The notes: generated from the sequence alone by a model not told the origin. Positions 8,671 through 20,027 are shown, numbered from the stretch's first letter. The stretch: 64,000 nucleotides of DNA from Ponticaulis sp. (GCA_002723155.1 PBNO01000006.1:474899-538898); one strand, 5' to 3'. Made by a program: numbers and translations.

Positions 8671-10788
8671 ATGTCAGATACCTTTAAACTCGTCGTTGAC
8701 GGCAAAGAAGTCGAAGTTCCTCGCGAATACACACTCCTTCAGGCGTGTGAAGAAGCGGGTGCCGAGATTCCACGTTTCTGCTTCCACGAGCGTCTCTCCG
8801 TGGCAGGTAACTGCCGCATGTGTCTCGTTCAGTGGGAAGGCGCACCGAAGCCGATTGCCTCTTGTGCGCAGACCGTTGGTGATATGCGGATGAATCCCGA
8901 TGGGTCACCTCCGAACATCAACACCAAAGGCGAATACGTCGAGAACGCTCGCAACGGTGTGATGGAATTCCTGCTGATCAACCACCCGCTTGATTGTCCG
9001 ATTTGTGACCAGGGCGGCGAGTGTGACCTGCAGGATCAGGCCGTCGCTTATGGTCGCTCTGACTCGCGCTATGAAATGAACAAGCGCGCGGTCGAAGACA
9101 AAAACATGGGGCCGCTCGTCAAGACAATCATGACGCGCTGCATTCAATGCACGCGTTGCGTTCGATTTGTTGCGGAAGTAGCTGGCGTCGAAGAGATCGG
9201 CATGATCAGCCGTGGTGAAGACGCAGAGATCACCACATATCTCGAGCAGTCTCTCACATCCGAACTTTCAGGCAACGTGATTGATTTGTGTCCGGTTGGC
9301 GCGCTGACGTCCAAGCCGTACGCGTTTAATGCGCGCCCTTGGGAACTTCGCAAAACCGAGTCTATCGACGTGATGGACGCTATCGGCTCTTCTATTCGCG
9401 TTGACGCTAAAGGTGCTGCAGTTATGCGCATCATGCCGCGGGTGAATGAGGAAGTGAACGAAGAGTGGCTGTCAGATAAGTCTCGTTTTGTTTGGGACGG
9501 TCTCGGTCGCCAGCGTCTTGATACGCCTTATGTTCGTGAAAACGGTAAATTGCGCCCGGCTGACTGGTCCGAAGCGCTTTCAGTCGTCGCGGAGAAGCTC
9601 AAAGGTGACGCATCCCGTATTGCAGCGTTCGCTGGTGACCTTGCTTGCGTCGAAGGCATGAAAGCCGCGAAAGACCTCATGACAGCAGTTGGCGCTACCG
9701 CGCTCGACTGCCGACTGTCTGGTCAGCAATTGGGTTCCACGCCGTCTGGTGAAACACTGCCTCGTGAAAGCTATATTCTGAACCCAACGCTTATGGGCGT
9801 GGAGGAAGCAGATGCGCTTCTCATTGTTGGCGCCAATCCGCGCGTTGAAGCAGCAGTCTGGAACGCACGCATTCGTAAGGCATGGCTCTGGAATGATCTG
9901 CAAGTTGGCCTTATCGGCGAACCGCATGATCTGACCTATGATTACACGCATGTTGCTTCATCTACTTCAGGACTGAAGGATCTTGGTGCATTCGGCGACG
10001 TTCTGAAGAACGCGAAGAAACCAATGATTGTTGTTGGTGAGCAGGCGCTTGTTGGCGATAGCGGTTACGCGACGCTTAAAGCTGCTCATGAACTCGCTCT
10101 GGAATGCGGCGCGATCGTTTCTGGTGACGATGCCTGGGCTGGCTTCGGTGTGCTTCACAATGCAGCGTCACGTGTGGGCGCGCTTGATATTGGGTTCTTG
10201 CCGGGCGAGGGCGCTAAGTCCGCTTCAGAGCATCTTGCTTCGAATTGCGCCGACCTCGAAACTGTAATTCTTCTCGGCGTTGATGAAGTTCCGATGTCGC
10301 AGTTCGGTGACAGCTTCGTAGTCTATCTCGGAAGCCATGGTGACGCAGGCGCAAGCCGAGCGGACGTTATTCTGCCGACAGCCGCTTACACCGAAAAAAC
10401 CGCGACTTACGTGAACACTGAAGGCCGCGTTCAGATGACGACGGCTGCCGTTCAGCCTAAAGGTGCTGCGAAAGAAGAATGGGCGATTTTCCGCGCGCTT
10501 TCTGATCTCGTAGGTAAAACGCTTCCTTACAACAGCGGTGACCAGCTTCGTGATGCGCTACGTGAAGATGCGCCAAGCTTTGCGGGCATGAATTTCGCCC
10601 CTGGTACTGCCGGTGCCGAAGCTCTGTCTGCGCCATTGCCTGCGGCTACAGAATCGCTGTCGGACGATCCGGTCTTCTGTCCGATCGGCGACTTCTATCT
10701 CACAAATCCGATCGCACGTGCGTCAGCTACGATGGCTGAGTGTTCACTGCAGAAGCAAACTCTGGAGGTCTCCGCAGCTGCGGAGTAG
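8671..10788 (+). CDS. nuoG: NADH-quinone oxidoreductase subunit G
   Basis: 705 residues, usual for the 75 kDa subunit. NuoG carries several Fe-S clusters in the peripheral arm. The N-terminal ferredoxin domain has Cys37, Cys48, Cys51 and Cys65 for a [2Fe-2S] cluster. His105, Cys109, Cys112 and Cys118 form the His-ligated N5 cluster. Cys157, Cys160, Cys163 and Cys207 form N4. The C-terminal two thirds is a molybdopterin-oxidoreductase-like domain that no longer carries molybdenum in the family. No extra N7 cluster motif is evident. It lies between nuoF and nuoH with short gaps. Confidence 0.97.
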   Translation: MSDTFKLVVDGKEVEVPREYTLLQACEEAGAEIPRFCFHERLSVAGNCRMCLVQWEGAPKPIASCAQTVGDMRMNPDGSPPNINTKGEYVENARNGVMEFLLINHPLDCPICDQGGECDLQDQAVAYGRSDSRYEMNKRAVEDKNMGPLVKTIMTRCIQCTRCVRFVAEVAGVEEIGMISRGEDAEITTYLEQSLTSELSGNVIDLCPVGALTSKPYAFNARPWELRKTESIDVMDAIGSSIRVDAKGAAVMRIMPRVNEEVNEEWLSDKSRFVWDGLGRQRLDTPYVRENGKLRPADWSEALSVVAEKLKGDASRIAAFAGDLACVEGMKAAKDLMTAVGATALDCRLSGQQLGSTPSGETLPRESYILNPTLMGVEEADALLIVGANPRVEAAVWNARIRKAWLWNDLQVGLIGEPHDLTYDYTHVASSTSGLKDLGAFGDVLKNAKKPMIVVGEQALVGDSGYATLKAAHELALECGAIVSGDDAWAGFGVLHNAASRVGALDIGFLPGEGAKSASEHLASNCADLETVILLGVDEVPMSQFGDSFVVYLGSHGDAGASRADVILPTAAYTEKTATYVNTEGRVQMTTAAVQPKGAAKEEWAIFRALSDLVGKTLPYNSGDQLRDALREDAPSFAGMNFAPGTAGAEALSAPLPAATESLSDDPVFCPIGDFYLTNPIARASATMAECSLQKQTLEVSAAAE

Positions 10789-10797
10789 GGGCTCGTC

Positions 10798-11889
10798 ATG
10801 GAACAGTTTCTCGGATGGACAGATAACCCGATTTTGCTCGTGCTGCTTTCGCTCGGGCAAATCCTGCTGGTGACTGTCGTTCTTCTTCTGGCGATTGCCT
10901 TCCTTCTCTATTTTGACCGTAAGGTTCTCGCGGGCACGATGCTCCGTAAAGGACCGAACGTTGTTGGCCCATTTGGTCTGTTTCAGTCGTTTGCCGACTT
11001 CGGTAAGTTTGTTCTGAAGGAAATGATCATTCCGGCCGGTGCTAATAAAACGGTCTTTATGATCGCACCGATCCTGGCGACGACGCTGTCTCTGATCTGT
11101 TGGGCAGTTGTTCCTATCGCGCCAGGCTGGGTCGTTTCTGATCTGAACGTTGGTGTTCTCTATCTGCTCGCAATGTCGTCACTCGGCGTCTACGGCGTGA
11201 TCATGGCCGGTTGGGCGTCGAACTCGAAGTATCCGTTCCTCGGCGGCCTGCGGTCGGCAGCGCAGATGGTCTCTTATGAGGTCTCTATTGGTTTTGTTCT
11301 CGTTACTGTCATTCTGTTGTCCGGTTCGATGAACCTTACAACGATCGTTGAATCCCAGACGGGCGGTTTCTGGAACTGGTACGCTTTCAAGCTCCCGACG
11401 ATTATCGTGATGTTCCCGATGATGGTGATTTTCTTCATCTCGGCGCTGGCTGAGACGAACCGTCCACCGTTTGACCTTCCGGAAGCTGAGTCAGAACTCG
11501 TTGCGGGTTATCAGGTCGAATATTCCGGCACGCCATTCCTGCTTATTTATCTGGGTGAGCAGATTGCAATCACGCTGATGTGCGCGATGACGAGTGTTCT
11601 TTTCCTCGGCGGTTGGCATTCCCCTGTAGGCGATCTTGGCTTGTTCGATGAGAACACGCTGGCGGGGCTCCTGGGTACGGGCACGTTTGAAAGCCTGATC
11701 GGGGCATTCTGGTTCGCTCTGAAAGTGACATTCGTGTTCTTCATGTTTGCGTTCGTTCGTGCGCTCGTGCCGCGCTACCGTTATGACCAACTCATGCGTC
11801 TTGGCTGGAAGATCTTCCTGCCGACGTCTCTCGTGGCAGTGCTGCTGATTAGTGGCTTTGTCGTCTACACAAACGCAGCGGCTGCTTAG
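10798..11889 (+). CDS. nuoH: NADH-quinone oxidoreductase subunit H
   Basis: 363 residues, polytopic membrane protein with about eight helices. NuoH (ND1) forms part of the quinone channel and links the quinone site to the proton-pumping arm. The signature [20 protein letters not shown] is visible near residue 220, and the N-terminal [19 protein letters not shown] is also canonical. The ATG at 10798 follows nuoG after nine bases. Confidence 0.97.
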   Translation: MEQFLGWTDNPILLVLLSLGQILLVTVVLLLAIAFLLYFDRKVLAGTMLRKGPNVVGPFGLFQSFADFGKFVLKEMIIPAGANKTVFMIAPILATTLSLICWAVVPIAPGWVVSDLNVGVLYLLAMSSLGVYGVIMAGWASNSKYPFLGGLRSAAQMVSYEVSIGFVLVTVILLSGSMNLTTIVESQTGGFWNWYAFKLPTIIVMFPMMVIFFISALAETNRPPFDLPEAESELVAGYQVEYSGTPFLLIYLGEQIAITLMCAMTSVLFLGGWHSPVGDLGLFDENTLAGLLGTGTFESLIGAFWFALKVTFVFFMFAFVRALVPRYRYDQLMRLGWKIFLPTSLVAVLLISGFVVYTNAAAA

Positions 11890-11903
11890 GAAGGGATGAT
11901 CTG

Positions 11904-12389
11904 ATGAGAATTGCACAAGCCCTCAAAGGCGCCCTTCTGCTCGACTTCATCGGTGCGATGGGGCTCGGCTTCCGGTACCTGTTCCGTCGTAAAGCGACGA
12001 TCAACTACCCGTTCGAGAAGAACCCATTGTCTCCGCGTTTTCGTGGCGAGCACGCGCTCCGTCGCTACGCGAATGGCGAGGAACGCTGCATCGCGTGTAA
12101 GCTTTGCGAAGCGATTTGTCCGGCGCAGGCGATCACGATTGAAGCAGAGCCTCGTGACGACGGCTCACGTCGTACGACGCGCTATGACATTGATATGACC
12201 AAGTGCATTTACTGCGGCTTCTGTCAGGAAGCTTGCCCGGTAGATGCTATCGTTGAAGGACCGAACTTCGAGTTCGCTACGGAAACTCGCGAAGAGCTCT
12301 TCTACGACAAAGAAAAATTGCTCGCCAATGGAGACCGTTGGGAGCGTGAGATTGCTCGTAATCTCGAACTCGATGCGCCGTATCGGTAA
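11904..12389 (+). CDS. nuoI: NADH-quinone oxidoreductase subunit I
   Basis: 161 residues. NuoI (TYKY/23 kDa subunit) carries the N6a and N6b [4Fe-4S] clusters. Two ferredoxin motifs are visible: Cys62, Cys65, Cys68, Cys72 and Cys101, Cys104, Cys107, Cys111, each ending in Cys-Pro. The N-terminal amphipathic segment anchors the protein at the membrane arm. It is followed by a 71-base gap before nuoJ, one of the two largest gaps inside the operon. Confidence 0.97.
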   Translation: MRIAQALKGALLLDFIGAMGLGFRYLFRRKATINYPFEKNPLSPRFRGEHALRRYANGEERCIACKLCEAICPAQAITIEAEPRDDGSRRTTRYDIDMTKCIYCGFCQEACPVDAIVEGPNFEFATETREELFYDKEKLLANGDRWEREIARNLELDAPYR

Positions 12390-12460
12390 CGGCAAAAAGA
12401 TAGGACCTGTTGTGGGTAACGCGTTTAACGGCGGAAACGCCATCGGCTTAGGGGGCTGAT
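12390..12460 (+). other. nuoI-nuoJ gap with small hairpin and possible micro-frame
   Basis: The gap contains the inverted repeat GCGTTT/AAACGC (12421-12426 with 12435-12440, eight-base loop). A short Gly/Asn-rich frame runs from an ATG inside nuoI (12373) to 12459, giving 28 residues, but no ribosome-binding site precedes it. The strong AGGGGG before the nuoJ ATG is probably the nuoJ ribosome-binding site. The gap most likely holds an mRNA structure rather than a gene. Confidence 0.3.
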
Positions 12461-13054
12461 ATGGAAGTCATCGCATTCAGCATTCTTTCAGCGATTGTAC
12501 TGATTGCCGCTTTCTGTGTGATTGCGGCACGTAATCCGGTACACTCTGTACTCTTCCTTATCCTTGCCTTCTTTACATCGTCGGGCCTTCTGGTTCTGAT
12601 CGGTGCGGAATTCCTCGCTATGCTGCTCATCGTTGTTTACGTGGGTGCAGTCGCGGTTCTGTTCCTGTTCGTCGTGATGATGCTCGACGTGGATTTCGTG
12701 GAATTGAAACAGGGCTTCCTCAACTACGCGCCATTCGGCGGCGTGGTCGCTCTGGTTTTCTTCGCCGAGATCGCTCTTGTAGCCAGTGCCATGGGTGCTA
12801 GCCGTCCGGAAACATTTGACGCAAGCCCGAATGCAGAGACGAACGTCGAAGCAATCGGTCAGGTCATGTACACAGACTATCTGCTTCTCTTCCAGATTTC
12901 TGGCATCGTGCTGCTCATCGCTATGATCGGTGCGATCGTACTCACACTGCGTCACCGTCCGGGAGTTCGTCGTCAGTCTGTTGAGGAACAAACAGGTCGC
13001 AAGCGCGCGGATGCAGTTGAACTCAAGGACGTCCGTCCGGGACAGGGGATCTGA
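12461..13054 (+). CDS. nuoJ: NADH-quinone oxidoreductase subunit J
   Basis: 197 residues with about five membrane helices. NuoJ (ND6) is a membrane-arm subunit of complex I whose third helix contributes to coupling quinone reduction to proton transfer. The sequence [17 protein letters not shown] followed by [28 protein letters not shown] is diagnostic of the family. The cytosolic tail is basic and polar. nuoK starts two bases after the stop. Confidence 0.96.
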   Translation: MEVIAFSILSAIVLIAAFCVIAARNPVHSVLFLILAFFTSSGLLVLIGAEFLAMLLIVVYVGAVAVLFLFVVMMLDVDFVELKQGFLNYAPFGGVVALVFFAEIALVASAMGASRPETFDASPNAETNVEAIGQVMYTDYLLLFQISGIVLLIAMIGAIVLTLRHRPGVRRQSVEEQTGRKRADAVELKDVRPGQGI

Positions 13055-13055
13055 T

Positions 13056-13364
13056 ATGGAACTGACACTCGCCCATTATCTGTCGCTGTCTGCAGCGCTG
13101 TTTACGATCGGTGTCTTTGGCATCTTCGTGAACCGGAAGAACATCATCGTCATTCTGATGTCGCTGGAGCTTATGCTTCTGTCGGTGAACATCAATCTCG
13201 TCGCTTTCGGCGCGTTCAATGGCGACATCAAAGGCCAGATTTTCGCAATGCTGGTTCTGACTGTAGCGGCTGCTGAAGCCGCAGTCGGCCTTGCGATCCT
13301 GGTCACTTATTTCAGAAACCGCGGCGATATTGCTGTGGAAGATGTCAATCTCATGCGGGGCTGA
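13056..13364 (+). CDS. nuoK: NADH-quinone oxidoreductase subunit K
   Basis: 102 residues, three membrane helices, the normal size for NuoK (ND4L). The ATG at 13056 is chosen because upstream in-frame codons lie inside nuoJ and encode nothing family-like. The membrane glutamates important for proton transfer in this family are visible as Glu38 ([16 protein letters not shown]) and Glu74 (AAAEAAVGL). Confidence 0.96.
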   Translation: MELTLAHYLSLSAALFTIGVFGIFVNRKNIIVILMSLELMLLSVNINLVAFGAFNGDIKGQIFAMLVLTVAAAEAAVGLAILVTYFRNRGDIAVEDVNLMRG

Positions 13365-13371
13365 TAAACAG

Positions 13372-15498
13372 ATGACATTGCCTGACCCCCTAATTTTATT
13401 CATCGTGCTCGCACCGGGCATTGCGGCAGCCATAGCAGGTCTGTTCCAGCGCTTTATCGGTGACCGTGTTGCGATGCTCGTAACGACGATTACAGTTGGC
13501 TCTGCCGGCATTCTGTCGCTGTATCAGCTCTTTGCCTACGCTTTTGGCGGGCACCATGACGCGCATCATCATTTCCAGCATGTAATCCATCTAGCACGCT
13601 GGATTGATGTTGGTCAGTTCCACGCCGATTGGGCGATCCGTGTCGACGCTATGTCCATCGTTATGATGGCCGTCATCACAAGCGTTTCCGGTCTCGTGCA
13701 CCTGTATTCCTGGGGCTATATGTCTGAGGACCCGCATAAAGCCCGTTTCTTCTCATATCTGTCGCTCTTTACGTTTATGATGCTCATGCTCGTGACTGGT
13801 GATAACCTGATCCAGATATTCTTCGGTTGGGAAGGTGTTGGCCTCGCGTCCTACCTGCTCATCGGCTTCTGGTTCCATAAAGACAGCGCGAACAGCGCGT
13901 CTATCAAAGCGTTCGTTACGAACCGCGTTGGTGACTTCGGTCTCGCGCTCGGCATCATGGCGGCTTTCTTCGTGTTTGGTACCGTTGAACTCAACCCGAT
14001 GCTTGAAGCGATCAAAGAGAACACTTTTGAGCACGTTGCGCCTATCGTGAGCTTCGCTGAAGCGGCGACACCGCGCGATGCGTCGATCGACTTCCTTGGT
14101 TATGGCGTTCCAGTTCTGGAACTTATCGGTGTGCTGCTCTTCATTGGTGCGATGGGTAAGTCAGCTCAGTTCTTCCTGCATGTCTGGCTGCCAGACGCGA
14201 TGGAAGGCCCGACACCAGTATCAGCGCTCATTCACGCCGCTACCATGGTGACGGCGGGTGTGTACCTCGTGTGTCTGCTCTCGCCGATCTATGAGTACGC
14301 CCCATATGCCTCCGGTTTTATCGCGTTGATTGGTGCCGTGACAGCTCTCTACGCTGCGACAGTGGGTATGGCGCAAAACGACATTAAGCGCGTGATTGCA
14401 TTCTCAACCTGTTCCCAGCTTGGCTACATGTTCTTTGCAGCGGGTGTCGGCGCGTATCAGGCGGCAATGTTCCACCTGTTCACACACGCCTTCTTCAAAG
14501 CGCTTCTATTCCTTGGTGCCGGTTCGGTTATTCACGGTATGCACCACGAGCAGGACATGCGCCGTATGGGTGGCGTCGCCAAGTATATGAAGATCACATA
14601 CGCTGCGATGCTCATCGGCACGATTGCGATTATCGGCCTTGGTATTCCGCACACGAAATTCGGTTTCGCGGGCTTCTTCTCTAAAGATGCCATTATCGAA
14701 ACTGCGTTTGCAGCGGGCATCTCTGGCGTGTCATTCGCACAGCTCGCGTTCTGGTTCGGTATCATTGCGGCTCTGCTGACAAGCTTCTACTCATGGCGCC
14801 TCATTTACATGACGTTCCACGGACCGATGGCAGAAGCGGATCATCATGACGATGCGCATGCTCATGCCGATGATGGCCATGAAGACGACCACCATGCTCA
14901 TGGCGGCAAGCCTCACGAGTCGCCGCTCGTCATGCTGGTTCCGCTAATTCTTCTGAGTGTCGGAGCCGTGTTTGCGGGTTACTTCTTCTATGATGCCTTT
15001 GTTGGCCACCACTACGAAGAGTTCTGGAGCGGTGCGATCTATGCGGCCCCAGAAAACCATGTTCTGCACGATAAGTATGATGTTGCTCATGGCGGCATTA
15101 ACCCGGGCTGGGTCTTCTGGGCGCCTCTGGTCGTTACGATCCTCGGCTTCCTGATCGCGACCTTCACTTATCTGTTTAACCGTGGCCTCGGTAAGCGAAT
15201 TGCCGATACCGGCGGTCCTCTGCACGCTCTGTTCGCAAACAAGTGGTATTTCGACGAGATCTATCAGGCGACATTCGTGCGCGGTACGAAAGTGCTGGGC
15301 GACTTCTTCTGGAAGGTTGGTGACCGCAAGATTATCGACGGGTTTGGCCCGGACGGTCTGAGTGGACTGGCAAAGTGGGGCGCAAGCCGCCTGTCGGCGA
15401 TGCATACAGGCTATCTGTATCACTATGCTTTCGTCATTCTCGGTGCTGCCGCGGTCTTCGGTGCAGTCATTCTAATTAACGTAGCAGGAGCGAATTGA
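13372..15498 (+). CDS. nuoL: NADH-quinone oxidoreductase subunit L with histidine-rich loops
   Basis: 708 residues from the ATG at 13372; earlier in-frame codons overlap nuoK. NuoL (ND5) is the distal antiporter-like proton pump subunit with the long lateral helix. [21 protein letters not shown] and [20 protein letters not shown] are family signatures. Two histidine clusters stand out: seven His between residues 61 and 73, and nine His mixed with Asp between 491 and 515. The second lies in a hydrophilic loop and could bind metal ions. The stop overlaps the nuoM ATG by one base. Confidence 0.97.
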   Translation: MTLPDPLILFIVLAPGIAAAIAGLFQRFIGDRVAMLVTTITVGSAGILSLYQLFAYAFGGHHDAHHHFQHVIHLARWIDVGQFHADWAIRVDAMSIVMMAVITSVSGLVHLYSWGYMSEDPHKARFFSYLSLFTFMMLMLVTGDNLIQIFFGWEGVGLASYLLIGFWFHKDSANSASIKAFVTNRVGDFGLALGIMAAFFVFGTVELNPMLEAIKENTFEHVAPIVSFAEAATPRDASIDFLGYGVPVLELIGVLLFIGAMGKSAQFFLHVWLPDAMEGPTPVSALIHAATMVTAGVYLVCLLSPIYEYAPYASGFIALIGAVTALYAATVGMAQNDIKRVIAFSTCSQLGYMFFAAGVGAYQAAMFHLFTHAFFKALLFLGAGSVIHGMHHEQDMRRMGGVAKYMKITYAAMLIGTIAIIGLGIPHTKFGFAGFFSKDAIIETAFAAGISGVSFAQLAFWFGIIAALLTSFYSWRLIYMTFHGPMAEADHHDDAHAHADDGHEDDHHAHGGKPHESPLVMLVPLILLSVGAVFAGYFFYDAFVGHHYEEFWSGAIYAAPENHVLHDKYDVAHGGINPGWVFWAPLVVTILGFLIATFTYLFNRGLGKRIADTGGPLHALFANKWYFDEIYQATFVRGTKVLGDFFWKVGDRKIIDGFGPDGLSGLAKWGASRLSAMHTGYLYHYAFVILGAAAVFGAVILINVAGAN

Positions 15499-17054
15499 TG
15501 GGCGACTTTGCGCTCCTTTCCTTCATGATTTTTGCACCGGCTCTCGGGGCGCTTCTGCTCCTGTGGGTCCGGAAAATCACGGCGTCTAATGCGACGTCAA
15601 TTGAAGAAGAGTCTCGTGTAGCTTTCCTTGTCGGTCTGGTTGTCAGCGCTGCGACGTTTGTTCTGTCGATCATCGCGCTGGCTTACTTCCAGCCGGGCGT
15701 TGAGGGCTTCCAGCTCGTTGAAGATGTTTCCTGGTTCGGCGGTACGCTGAATGAGGCGGGTGAAGTTGTCGGCGGTATTCGCTACAAGATGGGCGTCGAT
15801 GGTATGTCCATTCTGCTCGTGCTTCTGACGACCTTCCTGACGCCGCTCTGCTTCCTGGCTAGCTGGGGCAGTGTAAAGCACCGCGTGACCGAGTACGTCG
15901 CCGCGTTCCTGTTCCTTGAAACGCTGATGCTTGGCGTATTCTGCTCTCTCGATCTAATGCTGTTCTACGTCTTCTTCGAGGCTGGCCTGATCCCGATGTT
16001 CATTATCATTGGCATCTGGGGCGGCGCAGAGCGTGTGTACGCATCGTTCAAGTTCTTTCTTTATACGCTTCTTGGCTCTCTGTTCATGCTGCTCGCGGTT
16101 ATCGCCATGTACCTGCAAGCCGGCACGTCAGATATCGTCGAATTGCAGACAGTTATTCCGCAGATCTTCGCTGTCGAAGACGGAAAGTTTGGGGTTCAAC
16201 ATCTTCTGTGGCTCGCATTCTTTGCATCGTTTGCTGTTAAACTCCCAATGTGGCCTGTGCATACCTGGCTTCCGGACGCGCACGTTCAAGCGCCGACCGC
16301 GGGTTCTGTTATTCTGGCGGGTGTTCTGCTGAAGATGGGCGGCTACGGCTTCCTGCGCTTCTCATTGCCGATGTTCCCTGAAGCCAGCGTCTATTTCCAG
16401 CCGATGGTGTTTGCGATGAGCGTAATCGCTATCGTCTATGCATCGCTGGTGGCGTTCCGTCAGACGGATATGAAGAAGTTGATTGCTTATTCGTCTGTCG
16501 CTCACATGGGCTTTGTGACGCTTGGTATTTTCTCGTTCACCGAAATCGGTATCCAGGGTGCTATCTTCCAAATGATTTCACACGGCGTGATTTCAGGCGC
16601 ACTCTTCCTGATCGTCGGTGTCATTTATGACCGGATGCACACGCGTGAGATCAAATTTTATGGTGGTCTCGTCACCAAGATGCCGGTCTACGCAGCGATC
16701 TTCATGCTCTTTACGATGGCGAATGTCGGCCTTCCAGGCACAAGTGGTTTTGTCGGTGAAATCCTGACCATGGCTGGTAGCTTCCAGGCCTCAACCTGGG
16801 CCGCTACGGGTGCAGCGCTCGGTGTGATCTTCTCTGCCGTTTATATGCTCACGCTGTATCGTCAGACGGTGTTCGGCGTGATGACGAACGAGAAGCTCGA
16901 AGGCATCAAGGACATCAATCGCACAGAAGCAATTGTGTTCGCACCGCTCATCATCGCCACGATCGTACTTGGTGTATTCCCTGCGATCATTTTTGACATC
17001 ACTGAACTCAGCGTGGCGCCTATCATGGCTGCCGTATCTGGATTGATTGGATAA
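15498..17054 (+). CDS. nuoM: NADH-quinone oxidoreductase subunit M
   Basis: 518 residues with about 14 membrane helices, an antiporter-like proton-translocating subunit (ND4). The ATG at 15498 overlaps the nuoL stop; a TTG three bases earlier is also in frame. The motif [20 protein letters not shown] is diagnostic, and the conserved membrane Glu and Lys regions are in place ([20 protein letters not shown]). It is followed by nuoN after six bases. Confidence 0.97.
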   Translation: MGDFALLSFMIFAPALGALLLLWVRKITASNATSIEEESRVAFLVGLVVSAATFVLSIIALAYFQPGVEGFQLVEDVSWFGGTLNEAGEVVGGIRYKMGVDGMSILLVLLTTFLTPLCFLASWGSVKHRVTEYVAAFLFLETLMLGVFCSLDLMLFYVFFEAGLIPMFIIIGIWGGAERVYASFKFFLYTLLGSLFMLLAVIAMYLQAGTSDIVELQTVIPQIFAVEDGKFGVQHLLWLAFFASFAVKLPMWPVHTWLPDAHVQAPTAGSVILAGVLLKMGGYGFLRFSLPMFPEASVYFQPMVFAMSVIAIVYASLVAFRQTDMKKLIAYSSVAHMGFVTLGIFSFTEIGIQGAIFQMISHGVISGALFLIVGVIYDRMHTREIKFYGGLVTKMPVYAAIFMLFTMANVGLPGTSGFVGEILTMAGSFQASTWAATGAALGVIFSAVYMLTLYRQTVFGVMTNEKLEGIKDINRTEAIVFAPLIIATIVLGVFPAIIFDITELSVAPIMAAVSGLIG

Positions 17055-17060
17055 CTGACC

Positions 17061-18479
17061 ATGAACTGGGACGAAATCTTCGCAGCAGCTACGCCCGAGC
17101 TCTACCTCGCATTTGCGGGTCTGGTCGCGGTTGTTCTTGGTGCGGTTCTTCGCGAACGTTTTGCAACGGTTTCTATCAAAGCCGGCGCGCTGATCCTTCT
17201 CGGTGCTTGTGCGCTCTCGCTCTTCAATATTGAAGGCGGTGTTGCATTCAACGGACTTTGGGAAACAGACCGTTTCACGAACCTTGCTAAAGCGGTTTGT
17301 TACTTCTGCGCGGGTGTGGCTCTTCTGATCGCGGAACCATATCTCGTGAAAGAGCGCCTTATCCGTTATGAGTACGCGCTTCTGGTAATCTTCGCGTCGC
17401 TCGGTATGGGCATCACGCTCTCTGCAAACGATCTGATGACGCTTTATCTCGGTATCGAGACGCTCAGCCTATCATCTTACGTGCTTGCAGCGTTCAACCG
17501 GGACAGCCAGCGGTCTTCTGAAGCGGGTCTGAAGTATTTTGTACTTGGCGCGCTCGCATCCGGTCTGATCCTCTACGGCGCTTCGCTTGTGTACGGTTTC
17601 TCTGGTTCGACGAACTATGACGCTATTGCGCAGGCCGAGTTCGGTATTGGTCTCGTGTTCGGGCTCGTACTGTTGATTACCGGTCTTGCGTTCAAAGTAT
17701 CTGCGGCGCCACTGCACGTCTGGACCCCGGATGTATACGAAGGTGCACCGACACCGGTAGTCGCTTTCTTCGCGTCAGCGCCAAAGCTTGCGTCTATGGT
17801 CGTCTTTGCGACCATCCTGTTCGAGGCCTTCGGAAACGCAATTGACCAGTGGCAGGATGTCATCCTGATTATCTCTGGTGCATCCATGCTGATCGGTGCC
17901 TTTGGTGCGCTGCGCCAGACAAATCTGAAACGCCTGTTTGCTTACTCTTCCATCGGCAATATGGGCTATGCGCTTATTGCGCTCGCCGCAGGTGAAGAAA
18001 TTGGCGGGCCAGCTCTGCTTGTCTACATGGTGATCTATGCGCTGTCACAGCTCGGCATCTTTGGTGTGCTTCTGTCGATGCGCCGTCGTGGCGGCATGGT
18101 CGAAGACATCTCCGAGCTTTCAGGCCTTTCTTCTACAATGCCTTGGCTCGCAGTCTGTATGACAGCTCTCGTGTTCTCGGTGGCTGGTATTCCTCCACTG
18201 GGCGGCTTCTTCGGTAAGCTGGTTGTGTTCCAGGCTGGTGTTGAAGCGGGTCTGTGGCCAATCGTGATTATCGGCGTGATCGCGTCAGTTGTTTCGCTCG
18301 GCTACTATCTCCGCATCATCATGATCATGTGGGGCGGCGACAAGCTTGCACCGTTTGAAAACATGTCCGGCACTGTCGGCATCACGGTCAGTGCAGCCAC
18401 TATCCTTGCTTTCCCGGTTTTCACCGTAGTTATCGGTTGGATGATGTCACTCGCCGGTGGCAGCTTCTCGCTCGGTTAA
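17061..18479 (+). CDS. nuoN: NADH-quinone oxidoreductase subunit N
   Basis: 472 residues, about 14 membrane helices, the third antiporter-like subunit (ND2) and last gene of the complex I set. SANDLMTLYLGIETLSLSSYVL and HVWTPDVYEGAPTPVVAFF are family hallmarks. The birA gene begins only six bases after its stop, so the nuo transcript may continue into the birA-coaX-RNase J group. Confidence 0.97.
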   Translation: MNWDEIFAAATPELYLAFAGLVAVVLGAVLRERFATVSIKAGALILLGACALSLFNIEGGVAFNGLWETDRFTNLAKAVCYFCAGVALLIAEPYLVKERLIRYEYALLVIFASLGMGITLSANDLMTLYLGIETLSLSSYVLAAFNRDSQRSSEAGLKYFVLGALASGLILYGASLVYGFSGSTNYDAIAQAEFGIGLVFGLVLLITGLAFKVSAAPLHVWTPDVYEGAPTPVVAFFASAPKLASMVVFATILFEAFGNAIDQWQDVILIISGASMLIGAFGALRQTNLKRLFAYSSIGNMGYALIALAAGEEIGGPALLVYMVIYALSQLGIFGVLLSMRRRGGMVEDISELSGLSSTMPWLAVCMTALVFSVAGIPPLGGFFGKLVVFQAGVEAGLWPIVIIGVIASVVSLGYYLRIIMIMWGGDKLAPFENMSGTVGITVSAATILAFPVFTVVIGWMMSLAGGSFSLG

Positions 18480-18485
18480 GCGCAA

Positions 18486-19253
18486 GTGTTTCAGCTGAAC
18501 GCTCTGGCAAATGCCTGGCCAGTTGAATGGTACGATGAAATCGACAGCACATCTGCTCTTGCCGGGCGACGTGCTGTCGACGGCGTTCAGGAACCTGTCT
18601 GGTTCGCGGCAAAAGCGCAGACAGCTGGGCGCGGACGCCTTGGGCGAAAGTGGATATCCGAAACCGGAAATCTCTACACGACTGCTCTTATCCCGATTGA
18701 TGGATTGTCTCCCGCAGTCGCTGGCGTTTCACTGAGCATTGGGCTGGCCGTCAGGGATATGGTCATCGAGCTTAGTCAGGGACGCCTCATTCCGGGACTT
18801 AAATGGCCCAATGACGTACGCATCGACGGTGCCAAGCTCAGTGGCATACTGCTCGAAAGCGGACGATCGTCACAGACTAAACAATTCTGGCTGTCTATAG
18901 GTATCGGGATAAACCTCGCCTTTGCGCCGGATATTCCTGACTATGCAACCGTCAGTCTCGCAAAGGTTTTACCTGATCTTGCGGTGCCTCCTGAAGCTGC
19001 CCTAACGGTGCTTGACGGGTGTTTGCGTGGACGCCTTACGCAGTTTTCCAAGTTTGGCATGTCTTCGGTAATTGACGACTGGATGAAGGCGACAGATCAG
19101 ATTGGTGCAATTTGTCGCTCACAACTTGGCGATCAAACCATACAAGGTGAGTTCCACGGGCTGGACGAGCACGGTCATATGTGTCTGAACACCTCCACGG
19201 GTGAGATCGTCACGATCACGGCCGGTGATGTTGAGCTTGTGAAGGAACGCTAA
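18486..19253 (+). CDS. birA: Biotin-[acetyl-CoA-carboxylase] ligase
   Basis: 255 residues from a GTG start. It attaches biotin to the carboxyl carrier protein of acetyl-CoA carboxylase through biotinyl-AMP. The family motifs GRGRLGRKW (biotinyl-AMP binding loop, near residue 50) and KWPNDV are present. The N-terminal winged-helix domain of E. coli BirA is absent, so this is a group I ligase with no expected repressor role. nuoN-birA-coaX-RNase J is a common alphaproteobacterial order. Confidence 0.94.
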   Translation: MFQLNALANAWPVEWYDEIDSTSALAGRRAVDGVQEPVWFAAKAQTAGRGRLGRKWISETGNLYTTALIPIDGLSPAVAGVSLSIGLAVRDMVIELSQGRLIPGLKWPNDVRIDGAKLSGILLESGRSSQTKQFWLSIGIGINLAFAPDIPDYATVSLAKVLPDLAVPPEAALTVLDGCLRGRLTQFSKFGMSSVIDDWMKATDQIGAICRSQLGDQTIQGEFHGLDEHGHMCLNTSTGEIVTITAGDVELVKER

Positions 19254-19256
19254 GCC

Positions 19257-20027
19257 ATGCTTCTGGCGATCGATGTCGGCAACACGAACACAGTTTTCGG
19301 GCTCCATGACGGCGAGTCGTGGGTCGCACAGTGGCGTAGTGCAACCGATAGCACAAAGACAGCTGACGACTATGCGGTATGGCTGACGCAACTCTGCCGG
19401 ATGGATGGTATACCGTTTGGCGATTTAGACGCTTGCATCATTTCGTCTGTGGTTCCGCAAGCTCGTTTCAATTTCCGCAATCTGGCGCGCCGCTATCTGG
19501 ATATCGAGCCAATGTTCATTGGCGAATCTTCGGTTGAGTTAGGCGTTCCAATCCGGATATCCAGACCCGAGCAGGTGGGGGCGGACCGTCTGGTGAACGC
19601 CGTTGGTGCACATGCGCAACATGAGGGTGCTCTGATTGTAGTAGATAGCGGTACGGCGACGACGTTCGACATTGTCGGCGCTGACGGCGGTTTTGAAGGT
19701 GGGATCATTTCCCCCGGCATAAACCTGTCCATGCGTGCCCTTCATGACGCCGCTGCCAGCCTGCCGCGCATCGCAATTCAACGGCCGCCGCAGGTGATCG
19801 GACAGGACACTGTATCTGCGATGCAGTCAGGTATATTCCTCGGTTATCTTGATCTGATTGATGGTCTTATCCGTAGGATTAAGGCAGAGTACACAGAACC
19901 GATGACGGTGATTGGAACAGGCGGTGTTGCATCACTATTTGAAGGTGAGAGCGAAGAGATCGATATCTACGATCCTGATGTCACAATCCGTGGCCTACTT
20001 GAGATTTACCGCCGGAATAAAAAATAG
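19257..20027 (+). CDS. coaX: Type III pantothenate kinase
   Basis: 256 residues, usual length. It phosphorylates pantothenate as the first step of coenzyme A synthesis. The N-terminal phosphate loop [11 protein letters not shown], the GADRLVNAV segment, and the [11 protein letters not shown] motif place it in the CoaX (ASKHA fold) family rather than the P-loop CoaA type. The start ATG lies three bases after birA. Cofactor-related genes sit together here. Confidence 0.95.
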   Translation: MLLAIDVGNTNTVFGLHDGESWVAQWRSATDSTKTADDYAVWLTQLCRMDGIPFGDLDACIISSVVPQARFNFRNLARRYLDIEPMFIGESSVELGVPIRISRPEQVGADRLVNAVGAHAQHEGALIVVDSGTATTFDIVGADGGFEGGIISPGINLSMRALHDAAASLPRIAIQRPPQVIGQDTVSAMQSGIFLGYLDLIDGLIRRIKAEYTEPMTVIGTGGVASLFEGESEEIDIYDPDVTIRGLLEIYRRNKK

